This document shows, piece after piece, positions 34,793 through 44,077 of a stretch of 64,000 nt of DNA. The DNA lies in contig BTUI01000008.1 in assembly GCA_045863195.1 (NCBI GenBank), positions 62,001 through 126,000 of the forward strand, read 5' to 3'. A program made the position numbers and the translations under genes. The notes below the pieces were generated by a model that worked only from the letters and a program-made list of their open reading frames with translations, searched no databases and was not told where the DNA came from. This DNA comes from W-Chloroflexi-9 sp045863195 (GTDB lineage Bacteria; Chloroflexota; Dehalococcoidia; UBA2979). Each line of letters opens with the position of its first letter. The first letter of the stretch is position 1.

Positions 34793-35098
34793 CTAGCGGC
34801 GACGCTCTCGGCGCTGACGTTCCCGGCGGCGGCGGTTGTGCTCGATACGCTCCGAGGTCGGTACGAGCTCGGTGGGGCCGCGTTCCGGCTTCGGCGGTGG
34901 CTTGGGTCCCCACCGCTTCATCACCGCCTCCACCGCGCGCGAGGTGATGCGCATGGTGAGGAAGGCCAGCGAGAACATGAACAGCGTCATCGAGACGGAC
35001 TCAATGACCGAGGGGTCTTCGCCGCGGACCTGCGTGGCGTAGAAGAAGATCGCCACGGCCGCGGACATGAGTGCGGAGGATTTCCAGGAAGTGCCCAT
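34793..35098 (-). CDS. Small two-helix membrane protein
   Basis: 101 residues, not assigned to a known family. Two hydrophobic segments (about 7-23 and 34-52) are followed by a strongly basic tail rich in Pro and then Arg, ending in several Arg repeats. The Arg-rich end suggests a cytoplasmic tail that may bind nucleic acid or phospholipid. TAGAAT lies 7 nt upstream of the ATG, consistent with a leaderless transcript. Confidence 0.6.
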   Translation of the reverse strand: MGTSWKSSALMSAAVAIFFYATQVRGEDPSVIESVSMTLFMFSLAFLTMRITSRAVEAVMKRWGPKPPPKPERGPTELVPTSERIEHNRRRRERQRRERRR

Positions 35099-35137
35099 GA
35101 CGCCGATTCTACCGGGGAGCCCGGGTACCCGTACGAG

Positions 35138-35749
35138 TTAGCCGAGCGACTCCGCGAGCCACGCCGAGAGCGCTTCGATGAACGCGTCCCGCCGCTCCGC
35201 CTGGTCGCCGGCGTGGTAGGCGATCACACGCTCCTTGAGCGCCTGCGCGTCCTCGTCCTCCGGCACGTGGAAGATCTCGATCGGGTCGCACGCGATCTGC
35301 TGGTCCTCGCCCGGCACGAACTCGAGGTTGGCCGGCATGCCGAGGCGTGCCGCGGCGGCGGGCCAGGTGGCGTCCACGGTCATCCAGTCGTCCGCGATCC
35401 GGTCGTGCTGGACGCGCAGGAAGGTGTGGACGTCCGGCACCGGCCGTTCCGCCGCCTGCGCCAGCAGGTGCGGCGGTAGCCACGGCGAGTTCTCCGCCGT
35501 GAACTCGTGCGTCACGAGGATCGTGATCGTCGCGTACCCGAGCTCCTCGAGGAGTGCGCCGAGGAGGTAGTGCTTGCCGGAGCACGTCCCCGTCCACTCG
35601 CGCAGCACCGTCTCCGGCTGGCGGTCGGAGGCGCGCCGGTACGGCATGTCGCGCACCAGGCGGAACGCGACTTCCGCCGTGACGCGCTCGTCCTCGCCCA
35701 GGAAGCCGCGCCGGCGGGCTTCGTCTCGGAACAGGGGGATGAGGGCCAT
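35138..35749 (-). CDS. Transglutaminase-like cysteine protein
   Basis: 203 residues from ATG 35749. A Cys in REWTGTCSGKHYLLGALLEE (Cys 56) starts a helix, as in transglutaminase-core and arylamine N-acetyltransferase folds. A His follows in PDVHTFLRV (108) and an Asp in MTVDATWP (126), giving a plausible Cys-His-Asp triad. Assignment is by triad layout only. TAGACT lies 7 nt upstream of the ATG; the earlier in-frame ATG at 35875 would overlap the neighbouring gene and is rejected. Confidence 0.55.
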   Translation of the reverse strand: MALIPLFRDEARRRGFLGEDERVTAEVAFRLVRDMPYRRASDRQPETVLREWTGTCSGKHYLLGALLEELGYATITILVTHEFTAENSPWLPPHLLAQAAERPVPDVHTFLRVQHDRIADDWMTVDATWPAAAARLGMPANLEFVPGEDQQIACDPIEIFHVPEDEDAQALKERVIAYHAGDQAERRDAFIEALSAWLAESLG

Positions 35750-35852
35750 GCGAGCCAGTCTAGCGGGCGTCGCGCGGAGAGCCGAGCAGGAGGCGTCCGC
35801 GTCCCGCTCGTCCTGAGCCGGTCGAAGGAGGAGTGGACGGCGCCCGAGGCTG

Positions 35853-36359
35853 CTAGAACATCTGCATCGCGCCACGGCCCTCGTGCGCGACGGCCGAGAG
35901 GATCGCGGCCGCCTGCCGCAGGTGATCGAGGTCGTGGTACGCGACGTGGTTCAGCATCTCCGCCACCGTCGTCGGCCCGGCGACCGAGTGCTCCCCGGTG
36001 CGTGCGAGGTCGGCCACCGTGAGCCCGCGGTACCGCTCCACGTCCGCCACGCGCAGCGCCTCGAACCGGTCGAGGAGCACGGCGACGGGCAGCAGCCGGA
36101 AGCCGGACGCCTCCAGGCTGGCGGTCTCGTCCTCGTTCATGAGCGTCGGGTGCGACTCCGCGAGCATCGCCTCGACGCGCCGCCGCTGCATCGGCGCCCG
36201 GTCGAGCAGGTGCGCCAGGCAGTCGCGCACGCTCCACCCGCCGGGGTCACGCGCCTCGTTCGCCACCGCCTCGGGCAGCCCGCCGAACAGCGCGCGCAAC
36301 GCCGCCGGCGTCGCCGCGAGCGTGGTGAGGGTGGTGGGGGTCAGTGTGGTGGTGGTCAT
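35853..36359 (-). CDS. DinB-family protein
   Basis: 168 residues of the four-helix DinB/YfiT metal-binding fold. The first His is in VRDCLAHLLDR near residue 49; the paired His are in EMLNHVAYHDLDHLRQ near 143-150. Family members are thiol-dependent transferases or uncharacterised stress proteins. A Thr-rich N-terminal tail precedes the domain. Its ATG overlaps the stop of the NucS-like gene (ATGA). Confidence 0.8.
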   Translation of the reverse strand: MTTTTLTPTTLTTLAATPAALRALFGGLPEAVANEARDPGGWSVRDCLAHLLDRAPMQRRRVEAMLAESHPTLMNEDETASLEASGFRLLPVAVLLDRFEALRVADVERYRGLTVADLARTGEHSVAGPTTVAEMLNHVAYHDLDHLRQAAAILSAVAHEGRGAMQMF

Positions 36360-37366
36360 TCGGGGTCTTCGGGCGGGGCAGAGGATCCAGTGAGTGGCGC
36401 GGACTCCTTCCACCAGCTGGCGATTTCGGAGGTCATGCGGTAGTACGACTGTCCCCCGCCACCTGCGTTCCACTGGTACTCGATTGGCCACCCGCCGCGC
36501 TTGAAGCGGGCGCGAATCAGCGTCGTCAGGCCTCCCAGCGCCCCGCGAGCCTGCGCTGGACTCTGACCTCCGCGCGCCGTTGCCTCTGACAGGCCTACCC
36601 ACTCGCCGGGGCGCTCGGCACATAGATCGAGGAGCGCGACGAGCGTTGCGTTGCCCCCAATGGCGGGTCTCAGTTGGTGGATATCCTCAGATGTCCAGGG
36701 GATGTCTGGGAAGGCGGCGGGATCGCTTTCGGCGGCCTTCTTCTTCCGTTGGACGATGTAATCCTGTGCTTCCGGAAGCGGGATGATCTGGTCGGCGTCG
36801 AGAATGGTCTGTCCCGCCACCTTGAAGAGCTGCACGCGCACGCAGCGGATATCTAGGTCACGCTCATTCAGCCAGAGCACGCTCGTGGTGAGTTCTGGCG
36901 AGAAGCCACCCGACACGAGCACGATCCTCGGGCGCGAACTGTCGACTTCAGGCTTCTGAGGGTCAATGGGCGGATGCTCCAGGAGCCTGATTCGTGCGTC
37001 CGCATCGATCTTGCGGCGTGCCAGGTAGTCCGCGTGTGCCTCGACGAGTTGCTCGAATGTCATGTTGGCGACCATGGCGGCGTAGCGAAGCGCCTGCAGT
37101 TCCATGTGGCCGCCGTCATCCGTCCGCTTGAGTTCGATCACCACGAGTCGCGCGCTGGAATCGATCCCGAGCAGGTCGATCCGTCGCTGGCTGTTCTCCC
37201 AGTTGCCGAACTCTTCGGCGACGATGAACACGCCCGACTCGATGACATCAGGTGCATCACGCAGCAGTCGTTGGAGGTCGGCGCGCTCCTTCCACCCCTC
37301 GTTCGTGAGCGAGACGGGGTCGATGCGCGTAAGCGATGCGTCGTTGTCGACCGAGTAGATGGCCAC
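36356..37366 (-). CDS. NucS/DUF91-like PD-(D/E)xK nuclease
   Basis: 336 residues. The motif RRIDLLGIDSSARLVVIELK (about residues 61-80) has the Asp, then Glu-x-Lys of a PD-(D/E)xK core, followed by Gln in MELQALRYAAM, as in NucS/DUF91 endonuclease domains. The C-terminal 120 residues are unassigned and may bind DNA. The gene is visibly lower in GC than its neighbours and uses more A/T-ending codons, suggesting acquisition. It ends overlapping dinB and starts 5 nt after the citrate synthase stop. It could serve in repair or in defence. Confidence 0.65.
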   Translation of the reverse strand: MAIYSVDNDASLTRIDPVSLTNEGWKERADLQRLLRDAPDVIESGVFIVAEEFGNWENSQRRIDLLGIDSSARLVVIELKRTDDGGHMELQALRYAAMVANMTFEQLVEAHADYLARRKIDADARIRLLEHPPIDPQKPEVDSSRPRIVLVSGGFSPELTTSVLWLNERDLDIRCVRVQLFKVAGQTILDADQIIPLPEAQDYIVQRKKKAAESDPAAFPDIPWTSEDIHQLRPAIGGNATLVALLDLCAERPGEWVGLSEATARGGQSPAQARGALGGLTTLIRARFKRGGWPIEYQWNAGGGGQSYYRMTSEIASWWKESAPLTGSSAPPEDPE

Positions 37367-37370
37367 CCCC

Positions 37371-38513
37371 CTACCGCTCCTCGATCCCGACGTAGTCGCG
37401 GGGCGGGGGGCCGGAGTAGACGGTGAGCGGGCGGATCAGGATGTTGTGCTCGAACTGCTCCAGCACCTGCACGCACCAGCCGGGCGTACGGCCCACGGCG
37501 AAGATGGGGACGAAGAGGTCCTCCGGGATGCCGTGCAGGTAGTAGACGACCCCCGCGTAGAAATCGACGTTCACGTTCACGCCCAGGCGCGCGTACGGCC
37601 GCATCGCCTCCACGACCGCCTCGAGGATCGCGTACCACTTCGGCTCTTCCATCTCGATTGAGAGCCGGCGGACGCCCTCGCGCATGTGACGCGCGCGCGG
37701 GTCCTCCGTGCGGTAGACGCGGTGCCCGAAGCCCATGACCGGCTCGCGACGGTCGCGTAGCCCCTTCACGTACGCGGCGGCGTTGGCCGGGTCGCCGATC
37801 TCCTGCGCCATGCGCATCACGTTCTCCGCGGCGCCGCCGTGCGCCGGGCCGGAGAGCGCGGCGATCGCCGCCGTCACGCAGGCGTGGAGGTTCGCGTCCG
37901 TCCCGCCGACCACGCGCGCGGTGAAGGAGGAGGCGTTGGTGCCGTGCTCCGCGTGCAGGATCAGGTCCAGGTCCATCAGGCGCGTCGCGTCGGCCGAGGG
38001 CAGCTCGCCCTTCAGCAGGTAGAGGAAGTTCGCCGCGTGGCCCAGGTCCGGCCTCGGCGTCACCGGTTGCAGCCCGGAGCGCAGGCGGTGGTGCGCGGCC
38101 ACGATCATCGGCACCTGGCTGGTGAGGCGGACCGACTTCCGCAGCGTCGCCTCCCGGGAGTTGTCGGCGACGTCCGGGTCGAACCCGGCGAGGGCGGAGA
38201 CGGCGGTGCGCAGCACGTCCATCGGGTGGGCGTGCAGCATCGTGCGGATCACGTCGAACACCGGGCCGGGGAGGTCGCGCGCGGCGTTCAGTTCCGCGTC
38301 CCACAGGTCGAGTTGTGCCCGCGTGGGGAGTTCGCCGTGGAACAGCAGGTACGCGGTCTCCTCGAAGGTGGAGCGCTCGGCGAGGTCGTGTATGGAGTAG
38401 CCGCGGTAGCGGAGTTCGCCGGCGCGCCCGTCGATGGAACAGACGGCGGAACGGTCGAAGTAGACCCCGTTCAGCCCTCGGTGCACCTGGATCTCGGCGG
38501 CGTCGTCAGCCAC
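37371..38513 (-). CDS. gltA: Citrate synthase
   Basis: 380 residues, the length of type I bacterial/archaeal citrate synthases. It condenses acetyl-CoA with oxaloacetate. Catalytic residues are visible: His in LILHAEHGTNASSFTARVV, His in LSGPAHGGAAENV, the substrate loop GFGHRVYRTEDPRA, and Asp in VNVDFYAGVVYY. 2-methylcitrate synthase is the main alternative, since short citrate synthases and methylcitrate synthases overlap in sequence. The proximity of acetyl-CoA synthetase (40289) fits acetate entry into the TCA cycle. Confidence 0.93.
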   Translation of the reverse strand: MADDAAEIQVHRGLNGVYFDRSAVCSIDGRAGELRYRGYSIHDLAERSTFEETAYLLFHGELPTRAQLDLWDAELNAARDLPGPVFDVIRTMLHAHPMDVLRTAVSALAGFDPDVADNSREATLRKSVRLTSQVPMIVAAHHRLRSGLQPVTPRPDLGHAANFLYLLKGELPSADATRLMDLDLILHAEHGTNASSFTARVVGGTDANLHACVTAAIAALSGPAHGGAAENVMRMAQEIGDPANAAAYVKGLRDRREPVMGFGHRVYRTEDPRARHMREGVRRLSIEMEEPKWYAILEAVVEAMRPYARLGVNVNVDFYAGVVYYLHGIPEDLFVPIFAVGRTPGWCVQVLEQFEHNILIRPLTVYSGPPPRDYVGIEER

Positions 38514-38588
38514 GCAGCAGTCCCCATCCGTCTCGCGTCCCGGCCCCCGGGCGCCTCGATGCGCACGATATCAGGCGAGGCGGCCCGG

Positions 38589-39470
38589 TCAGCGCCCAAG
38601 GGCGGCGTACGCCTCCGCGAAGCGCGGCCGCACGAGGTCGTACAGGCGGGCGTAGTCCACGTCGGCGGTGCCTTCGCCCATCTGCTGCACCATCACCTGT
38701 ACGACGGCGTTGCGCTCGGTCCAGCCGAGCATCACCTGGCGGGTGGTGAATGGCGGGACCTCCACGCCGGGCAGTCCTTCGACGGCGATCGTGTACTCGA
38801 TCCCCCATGCGAGGATGCCGTCCGGGGCACCTTCGAGTTCGATGCCCTCCACGCTCGTCACGGTCATGCTGGCGTTCGGGTCGACGGCGGCGATCTCCGC
38901 CTGGCCGGCGGCTGCGGCCACCTCTGCCGCGCAGGTCGCGACCTCCTCGACGGTGACGCCCTGGTCGAGGCTGCGCTCCGCCTGCTCCGGGCTGGACCAT
39001 TCGGTGACGGAGAGCACGACGAGGGTGAGCGAGAGCGGGTCGGCGCCGGCCCCGAAGGTACGTGCGGCCCCGAACGTGGCGTCCGTTACCGGCTCGGAGG
39101 CGACAATCAGGCCGCAGCCCGCGTACATCTGCGTGAGCGCGTCGGCTCCCCCGGCGGCCTGCGCGAGTTCCTCGCCGACGAGGATCGAGTCGAACTGCTC
39201 CCACTCCGCACCCGCGAGGTCTGCCTCTGTGAACGTCGCGTCGAGGAGCGCCTCCACCTCGGCGCGGAGGGCGTCCTCCGCGGCCGGTGTGCGCGCCGGC
39301 GCGGGCGTGGACGAAGCGGTGGCCGTCGCGACCGGGGTCGCGGTGGAGACGCCGGGCTCCGCGGTGGGCGTCGTGTCCCCGCCGCCAGAGCAGGCGGCGA
39401 GGAGGAGCGCACCGGCGGTGAAGCCGGGTGCCGCGAGGCGTAGCGCGAGTCGCGGCACCCGGGCGCGCAC
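38589..39470 (-). CDS. Hypothetical lipoprotein A
   Basis: 293 residues with an N-terminal signal and lipobox LLLAACSGG, then a Thr/Ala/Pro-rich linker to about residue 62, and a domain of about 230 residues with no recognised family. Acidic and Cys-poor. The start is GTG at 39470, sharing a base with the stop of lipoprotein B. The pair probably forms one operon and may be distant paralogues: both have a lipobox, similar length and an N-terminal region with an acidic segment. Confidence 0.6.
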   Translation of the reverse strand: MRARVPRLALRLAAPGFTAGALLLAACSGGGDTTPTAEPGVSTATPVATATASSTPAPARTPAAEDALRAEVEALLDATFTEADLAGAEWEQFDSILVGEELAQAAGGADALTQMYAGCGLIVASEPVTDATFGAARTFGAGADPLSLTLVVLSVTEWSSPEQAERSLDQGVTVEEVATCAAEVAAAAGQAEIAAVDPNASMTVTSVEGIELEGAPDGILAWGIEYTIAVEGLPGVEVPPFTTRQVMLGWTERNAVVQVMVQQMGEGTADVDYARLYDLVRPRFAEAYAALGR

Positions 39471-40228
39471 TACTCGGCCGCCGCGATCGCGTCCGTGACC
39501 CGTTTCGCCGCCGCCTGCACCAGGGCGTCGCGGCCGGTCTGGACCAGGTCGGAGTTCATCTCCAGGAAGAGCAGGGTGGCGCCCACCTGCCCCTCGCTCC
39601 AGAAGTGGACCTCCATGTGGACGTTGATGGGCAGGATCACCGCCAGCGCGGCCAGGTCCACGGCCACGGCGCCGGCGTCGTCGTTGGCGGTCACGGTCGG
39701 GTTGGTGACGGTGAGGCTGTTGATCGTGACCTCCGCGCCGAAGGCGGCGGCGAACGCCTCCTCGAAGCAGGGCTGCAGCGCCTCCGCCGTGAACAGGCCC
39801 TTGATCTCCGCGACGCGGGCGGCGGTGTCGAAGTCCTCCGGCATCACCGCGATCTGGCTCTGGACCTCCCGCATCACCAGCGCCTCCATGTTGCCGGAGG
39901 AGAAGTTGCGGGTCGCCTCCGCGAGCGGTTCCACCGAGGTGCCCGCGGCCACGCCCTCGAACGCCGCGTCGAACTGCTGGCAGGCGGGCGACTCCGCGAA
40001 GAGGCCGTCCGTGGCGGAGTCTTCGCCGGCGCTCTCATCGGTCGTGTCCTCCCACTCGGAGGCTGGCAGGTCGGTCATGGCGATGAGCGCGGCCTCCGCG
40101 ACGGTGGGGGCCTGTTCCGCCGTGATGACCTTCTTGGAGTCACCGCCGCAGGCCGCCATCAGCAGCCCGAGGGCGGCGAGGCCGGCGAGCGCGGCGGCGC
40201 GCCTCCGCGAGGCGGTCGTGAGGGACAT
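39470..40228 (-). CDS. Hypothetical lipoprotein B
   Basis: 252 residues with an Arg-rich n-region, hydrophobic core and lipobox LLMAACGGD. The mature domain has two Cys (SPACQQFD and LQPCFEEA) that could form a disulfide. It is acidic, and no family is recognised. It starts a two-gene set with lipoprotein A downstream. Confidence 0.6.
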   Translation of the reverse strand: MSLTTASRRRAAALAGLAALGLLMAACGGDSKKVITAEQAPTVAEAALIAMTDLPASEWEDTTDESAGEDSATDGLFAESPACQQFDAAFEGVAAGTSVEPLAEATRNFSSGNMEALVMREVQSQIAVMPEDFDTAARVAEIKGLFTAEALQPCFEEAFAAAFGAEVTINSLTVTNPTVTANDDAGAVAVDLAALAVILPINVHMEVHFWSEGQVGATLLFLEMNSDLVQTGRDALVQAAAKRVTDAIAAAE

Positions 40229-40288
40229 CGGTCGTACCTTCCTGCCGGGGGCTTCCGCCGCCGTGCGTGATGCGGGCCGTCCCGCGGG

Positions 40289-42037
40289 CTAGTCCTCTTC
40301 GAGGGTCGAGGTGTCGCCCTCGGGCAGTCCGAGTTCGCGCGCCTTCAGGAGGCGTCGCATGATCTTGCCGGAGCGGGTCTTCGGCAGGATGTCGATCACC
40401 TGGATCTCGCGCGGCGCCACGGCGGGCCCCAGGCGGGCGCGGGCGTGGCGGTTCAGGTCGCGCATTAGTTCGTCGGTGACGGCGTAGCCCTCGTTGAGGG
40501 TCACGAACGCCTTCACGACCTCCATCGCCACCTCGTCCGGCTTGCCGATGACGCCGGCCTCCGCCACCGCGGGGTGCTCGATCATCACGCTCTCCACCTC
40601 GAACGGGGAGACCAGGTGGCCGGCGGTGTTGATCACGTCGTCGTCGCGGCCGACGAACCAGAGGTAGCCGTCGGCGTCCTTCTTCGCCTTGTCGCCGGAG
40701 TAGTACCAGCCGTTCTTGAAGCGGGAGTCGTACCGCTCCTGGTCGTTCCAGTAGGTGCGGAACATGGACGGCCAGCCCGGCTTCACGACCAGGTGGCCCT
40801 CCACCATCGGCTCGGTGATCTCGTTCGCGTCCTCGTCCACCACGGTCACGTGGACGCCGGGGAACGGACGGCCCATCGAGCCGGGGCGGACGGGCATCAC
40901 GGCGAAGTTGGCGCACATGATCGCGCCCGTCTCCGTCTGCCACCAGTTGTCGTGGATCGCCTGGCGGAACACGCGGTTCCCCCACACCACCGCCTCCGGG
41001 TTCAGCGGCTCGCCGACCGAAGCGATGAAGCGGAGGCTGCTGAGGTCGAACTGCGCCGGGATCTCCTCGCCCGCCTTCATCAGCAGACGGATCGCCGTGG
41101 GGGCGGTGTACCAGACCGTCACCTTGAACTTCTGGATCACCTCGTACCAGCGACGCGCGCCGAAGCCGCCCTCGTCGATGATGCTCGTCACGCCGTTGGA
41201 GAACGGCGCGAAGATGCCATAGGAGGTACCGGTCACCCAGCCGGGGTCGGCCGTGCACCAGTAGACATCGTCCGGGTGCAGGTCCAGCGCGTACTTGCCG
41301 GTCGCGTAGTGGCTCACGATCGCGTTGTGCACGTGCGCCGCGCCCTTCGGCAGCCCCGTGGTGCCGGAGGTGAAGTGCATGATCGACCAGTCCTCCGGCC
41401 CCGTGCGCTCGATCTCGAACGACTCGGACGCCGGGTGGACGATCGAGGCGTAGTCGATGTCCTCCGGGGCGACCGCCTTGCCCTCGCGGTGGCCGATCAC
41501 GATGACGTGGCGCACGCTGGGCAGCTGGTCCCGGATCGCGTTCACCTTCGGCAGCAGCTTCGGCGTGGTGATGATCGTGCAGCCCTCCGCGCGGAGGACT
41601 CGCTCCTTGATCGGCTCCGGGCCGAAGGCGGAGAACAGCGGCGCGGCGATCGCGCCCGTCTTGAGGATGCCGAAGACGGAGAAGTACAGCTCCGGGATGC
41701 GGTCGGCGAGGATGAAGACCCGCTCGCCCTTCGCGATCCCGAGCCCTTTGAGGGCGTTCGCGACCTGGTTGGACTTCGCGCGGAGGTCGGCGTAGGTGTA
41801 CGTCTCGACGTTCCCGTCGGCGCCGTTCCAGACGATCGCCGGGTGCGACGCGCGTGCACCCTCCGCGTGGCGGTCGACGCACTCGTACGCCTTGTTCACG
41901 AGGCCGCCCGGCCGTCCGAGTTCGCCCCACATGGCGTTCCACGACCAGGTCGCACGCATCTGCGCCCAGTCCGCGAGGTTGGGCGCGACCTTCAGCGCCG
42001 CCACGTCCTTCGCGATCTCCGGGTAGCCCTCGATCAT
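40289..42037 (-). CDS. acsA: AMP-forming acetyl-CoA synthetase (acetate-CoA ligase)
   Basis: 582 residues from ATG 42037. It activates acetate via acetyl-AMP. The P-loop is MHFTSGTTGLPKG; other ANL motifs are DNWWQTETGAIM, YSGDKAKKDADGYLWFVGR and the hinge region DDVINTAGHLVSPFEVE. The catalytic Lys is in LPKTRSGKIMRRLLK. The Trp in DNWWQTE is typical of acetate-specific enzymes. It is shorter than E. coli Acs (652) and closer to the Bacillus AcsA type. A TATACT -10 element and an AGGGG ribosome site precede it. An upstream in-frame start at 42112 is rejected. Confidence 0.93.
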   Translation of the reverse strand: MIEGYPEIAKDVAALKVAPNLADWAQMRATWSWNAMWGELGRPGGLVNKAYECVDRHAEGARASHPAIVWNGADGNVETYTYADLRAKSNQVANALKGLGIAKGERVFILADRIPELYFSVFGILKTGAIAAPLFSAFGPEPIKERVLRAEGCTIITTPKLLPKVNAIRDQLPSVRHVIVIGHREGKAVAPEDIDYASIVHPASESFEIERTGPEDWSIMHFTSGTTGLPKGAAHVHNAIVSHYATGKYALDLHPDDVYWCTADPGWVTGTSYGIFAPFSNGVTSIIDEGGFGARRWYEVIQKFKVTVWYTAPTAIRLLMKAGEEIPAQFDLSSLRFIASVGEPLNPEAVVWGNRVFRQAIHDNWWQTETGAIMCANFAVMPVRPGSMGRPFPGVHVTVVDEDANEITEPMVEGHLVVKPGWPSMFRTYWNDQERYDSRFKNGWYYSGDKAKKDADGYLWFVGRDDDVINTAGHLVSPFEVESVMIEHPAVAEAGVIGKPDEVAMEVVKAFVTLNEGYAVTDELMRDLNRHARARLGPAVAPREIQVIDILPKTRSGKIMRRLLKARELGLPEGDTSTLEED

Positions 42038-42113
42038 CCCCGCACCCCTTCCAGACCGCGGGGAGTATATCGCCGAGCGCGTGACCGGCCCCCGTGCCGG
42101 GCGGCAGCGCACG

Positions 42114-43226
42114 TCAGCGGAGCGGCCACCCGAGCGTCTGGAGGACCGCCCCCAACTCCGCCGCCGTGGCCGGGCGTGGGCGGTTCTTCGCCACGTCGAT
42201 CCACGCGGGCCGGATCTCGAGTGCGGGCGGCCGCCCCACCTCGAACGTCACGACCGCGACGGCGCTCTCGAACGGCCCCTCACCGAGGGTGGCGAGGTCG
42301 TCCGCGTCCAGGTCGAAGACGAAGTTGCCGAGCGAGTACAGGATGAAACGGTCGCGGTACGCCTCCACCGGCTGCAGGACGTGGGGGTGGTGCCCCACGA
42401 CGAGGTCGGCCCCCGCCTCCACCGCGGCGCGCGCGATCGCCCGCTGCTCCTCGTTCACCTCGCGCCGGTACTCGTCGCCCGCGTGCAGCGTCACCACGAT
42501 GAAGTCCACGTCCGGCCGCGCCCGCATCCGCGCGACGTCCTCGCGCACCGCTTCCACCGAGGCGCGCGCCACGCCGCCGGCATTGCCGTCCGCCCAGTGG
42601 ACCTCCGGGAACGCGTTGTAGCCGAGATAGGCGATGCCGGGCTGCCCCTCGGCGGTGACGATGACCCCGCCTCGCGCCTCCGCCTCGTCGCGTCCCGCGC
42701 CGAACCAGCCGATGCCGTGCGCATCGAGCGTTTCGATGGTGCGCGTGAGCCCCTCCACGCCGTAGTCCGTGGCGTGGTTGTTCGCGAGCGTCACCACGCG
42801 GAACGGCGTTGCCGCCAGCCCCGCCGCCAGCGCCGGGTCGGTCGCGAACACGTACCGCTTCTCCATCGGCACGCCGATGTCGGTGAACGTCCCCTCGAGG
42901 TTCCCGACCGCGTAATCGACCCCCTCGAACAGCGGCATGGCCGCGTCGAACGGGTACGTCGCTGCGATGGTCGCCATCGCGAACTCCACGTCGCGGTCCA
43001 GCATCAGATCGCCCGTGAACGCCACCACCACGCGCCTCGGCGGCTCCGGTGTGGCCTCGGGCGTCGCGCTCGCCGTCATCTCCGCCACGACGGCGCTCGC
43101 CGTGGCCACCGGCGTCGACACGCGCACCTCGGGCGCCCCGCCCGCGCACGCGCTGAGGGTGAGCGCCATGGCGATCAGCGCGGCGAGGCGGAGACGCAGG
43201 ATGAGCGGGGCGGGTGAGCGAGTCAT
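42114..43226 (-). CDS. CapA-family lipoprotein
   Basis: 370 residues from ATG 43226. Signal with lipobox LTLSACAGG, a Thr/Ala-rich linker, and a CapA domain: VAFTGDLMLDRDVE, NLEGTFTDIG, LANNHATDYG, and HHPHVLQPVEAY. CapA proteins belong to the calcineurin-like metallophosphoesterase fold and are linked to poly-gamma-glutamate or other polymer synthesis, but stand-alone copies have unknown roles. No capBC genes are present. Its start overlaps the stop of the PLD-like gene. Confidence 0.85.
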   Translation of the reverse strand: MTRSPAPLILRLRLAALIAMALTLSACAGGAPEVRVSTPVATASAVVAEMTASATPEATPEPPRRVVVAFTGDLMLDRDVEFAMATIAATYPFDAAMPLFEGVDYAVGNLEGTFTDIGVPMEKRYVFATDPALAAGLAATPFRVVTLANNHATDYGVEGLTRTIETLDAHGIGWFGAGRDEAEARGGVIVTAEGQPGIAYLGYNAFPEVHWADGNAGGVARASVEAVREDVARMRARPDVDFIVVTLHAGDEYRREVNEEQRAIARAAVEAGADLVVGHHPHVLQPVEAYRDRFILYSLGNFVFDLDADDLATLGEGPFESAVAVVTFEVGRPPALEIRPAWIDVAKNRPRPATAAELGAVLQTLGWPLR

Positions 43227-44077
43227 GCCGGAGCCAGGCGCCATGTTCGTGACTTGGCGTCGTAGGTGACCTCCCCGGCTCGCTTCATCGCCTGTTGTGC
43301 GTTGCGGAGACGGTGTTTCCAGGCCTTCCCGAAGTGCTGACCGTTGATGACCAGCTCTTCGGTGTCATCACAGAAGTCGGGAATGAGCGACTGGACGATT
43401 GGGGCGAGTTCCGCGGTCGTTTTCGGCCCCTCATCCAGTGCAACGGCCAGCGCATCCCGGAAGAACCTCGTTGCCGACCGGGAGCCGACCTGTGCAGCCA
43501 TGAACTGGCGATCGGCCTGACGGATGACTTCGCGCAGACGGCGTTCAGAATCGCTGGGCTGGCCTCGGACCACCTCAGCGTGTTCCGCTCGAAGGCGGTC
43601 GGCAATCGTCGCGGCCTTCCCGAGGGCTTCGGTGTCGAGTGGCACACCCAATGTCGAGTACCGCTCAAGGTCATCGCGGGCTTGCCTGACGGTAACGGGA
43701 TCGGTGAGTCGGACGCCGTACTCGAAGTTGCGGTCGATTCCCGAGGGTGTCAGGTTCCCCGAGGTGATAACGGCCGCGTGGTTGTCGGCAACGATGACCT
43801 TCGCGTGCATCCCGCGGAGTGTCGTGATGGTTGCTCCCCGTTCTCGGGATAGGAACGTCAGCGCCGAAACGTCGAGCGAGCCGGAGCCGATTGAGTCCGC
43901 CCGGATGTCGGTGAGGACGGAAACGGATACTGAATCGGCGAGGTGGGTCGCGAGCCAACGGGCGGATGGCTCACGGATGAACGGGCTTGCGATGATCACG
44001 GACTCTTGCGCCGCCGCGACGGTCGCAGCGAGGTGCCGCCCCCAGCCTCGTTGCAGGAGTTCGACCGCACTACTCAT
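43223..44077 (-). CDS. PLD-type nuclease with Mrr_N-like winged helix
   Basis: 284 residues. An N-terminal phospholipase D domain has a single HKD box, GMHAKVIVADNHAAVITSGN near residues 89-108, so it would act as a dimer like BfiI or Nuc. The C-terminal region KAWKHRLRNAQQAMKRAGEV followed by SRTWRLAP matches the winged helix that precedes Mrr-type nucleases (Mrr_N). This resembles restriction or defence nucleases. GC is lower than in its neighbours. It is coupled to a 76-residue protein upstream and CapA downstream by 4-nt overlaps. Confidence 0.65.
   Translation of the reverse strand: MSSAVELLQRGWGRHLAATVAAAQESVIIASPFIREPSARWLATHLADSVSVSVLTDIRADSIGSGSLDVSALTFLSRERGATITTLRGMHAKVIVADNHAAVITSGNLTPSGIDRNFEYGVRLTDPVTVRQARDDLERYSTLGVPLDTEALGKAATIADRLRAEHAEVVRGQPSDSERRLREVIRQADRQFMAAQVGSRSATRFFRDALAVALDEGPKTTAELAPIVQSLIPDFCDDTEELVINGQHFGKAWKHRLRNAQQAMKRAGEVTYDAKSRTWRLAPA

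Noticed and set aside
43223..44077. Cardiolipin synthase as the identity of the PLD-like gene
   Set aside because: Only one HKD motif is present and there are no transmembrane helices, while the C-terminus resembles a DNA-binding winged helix.
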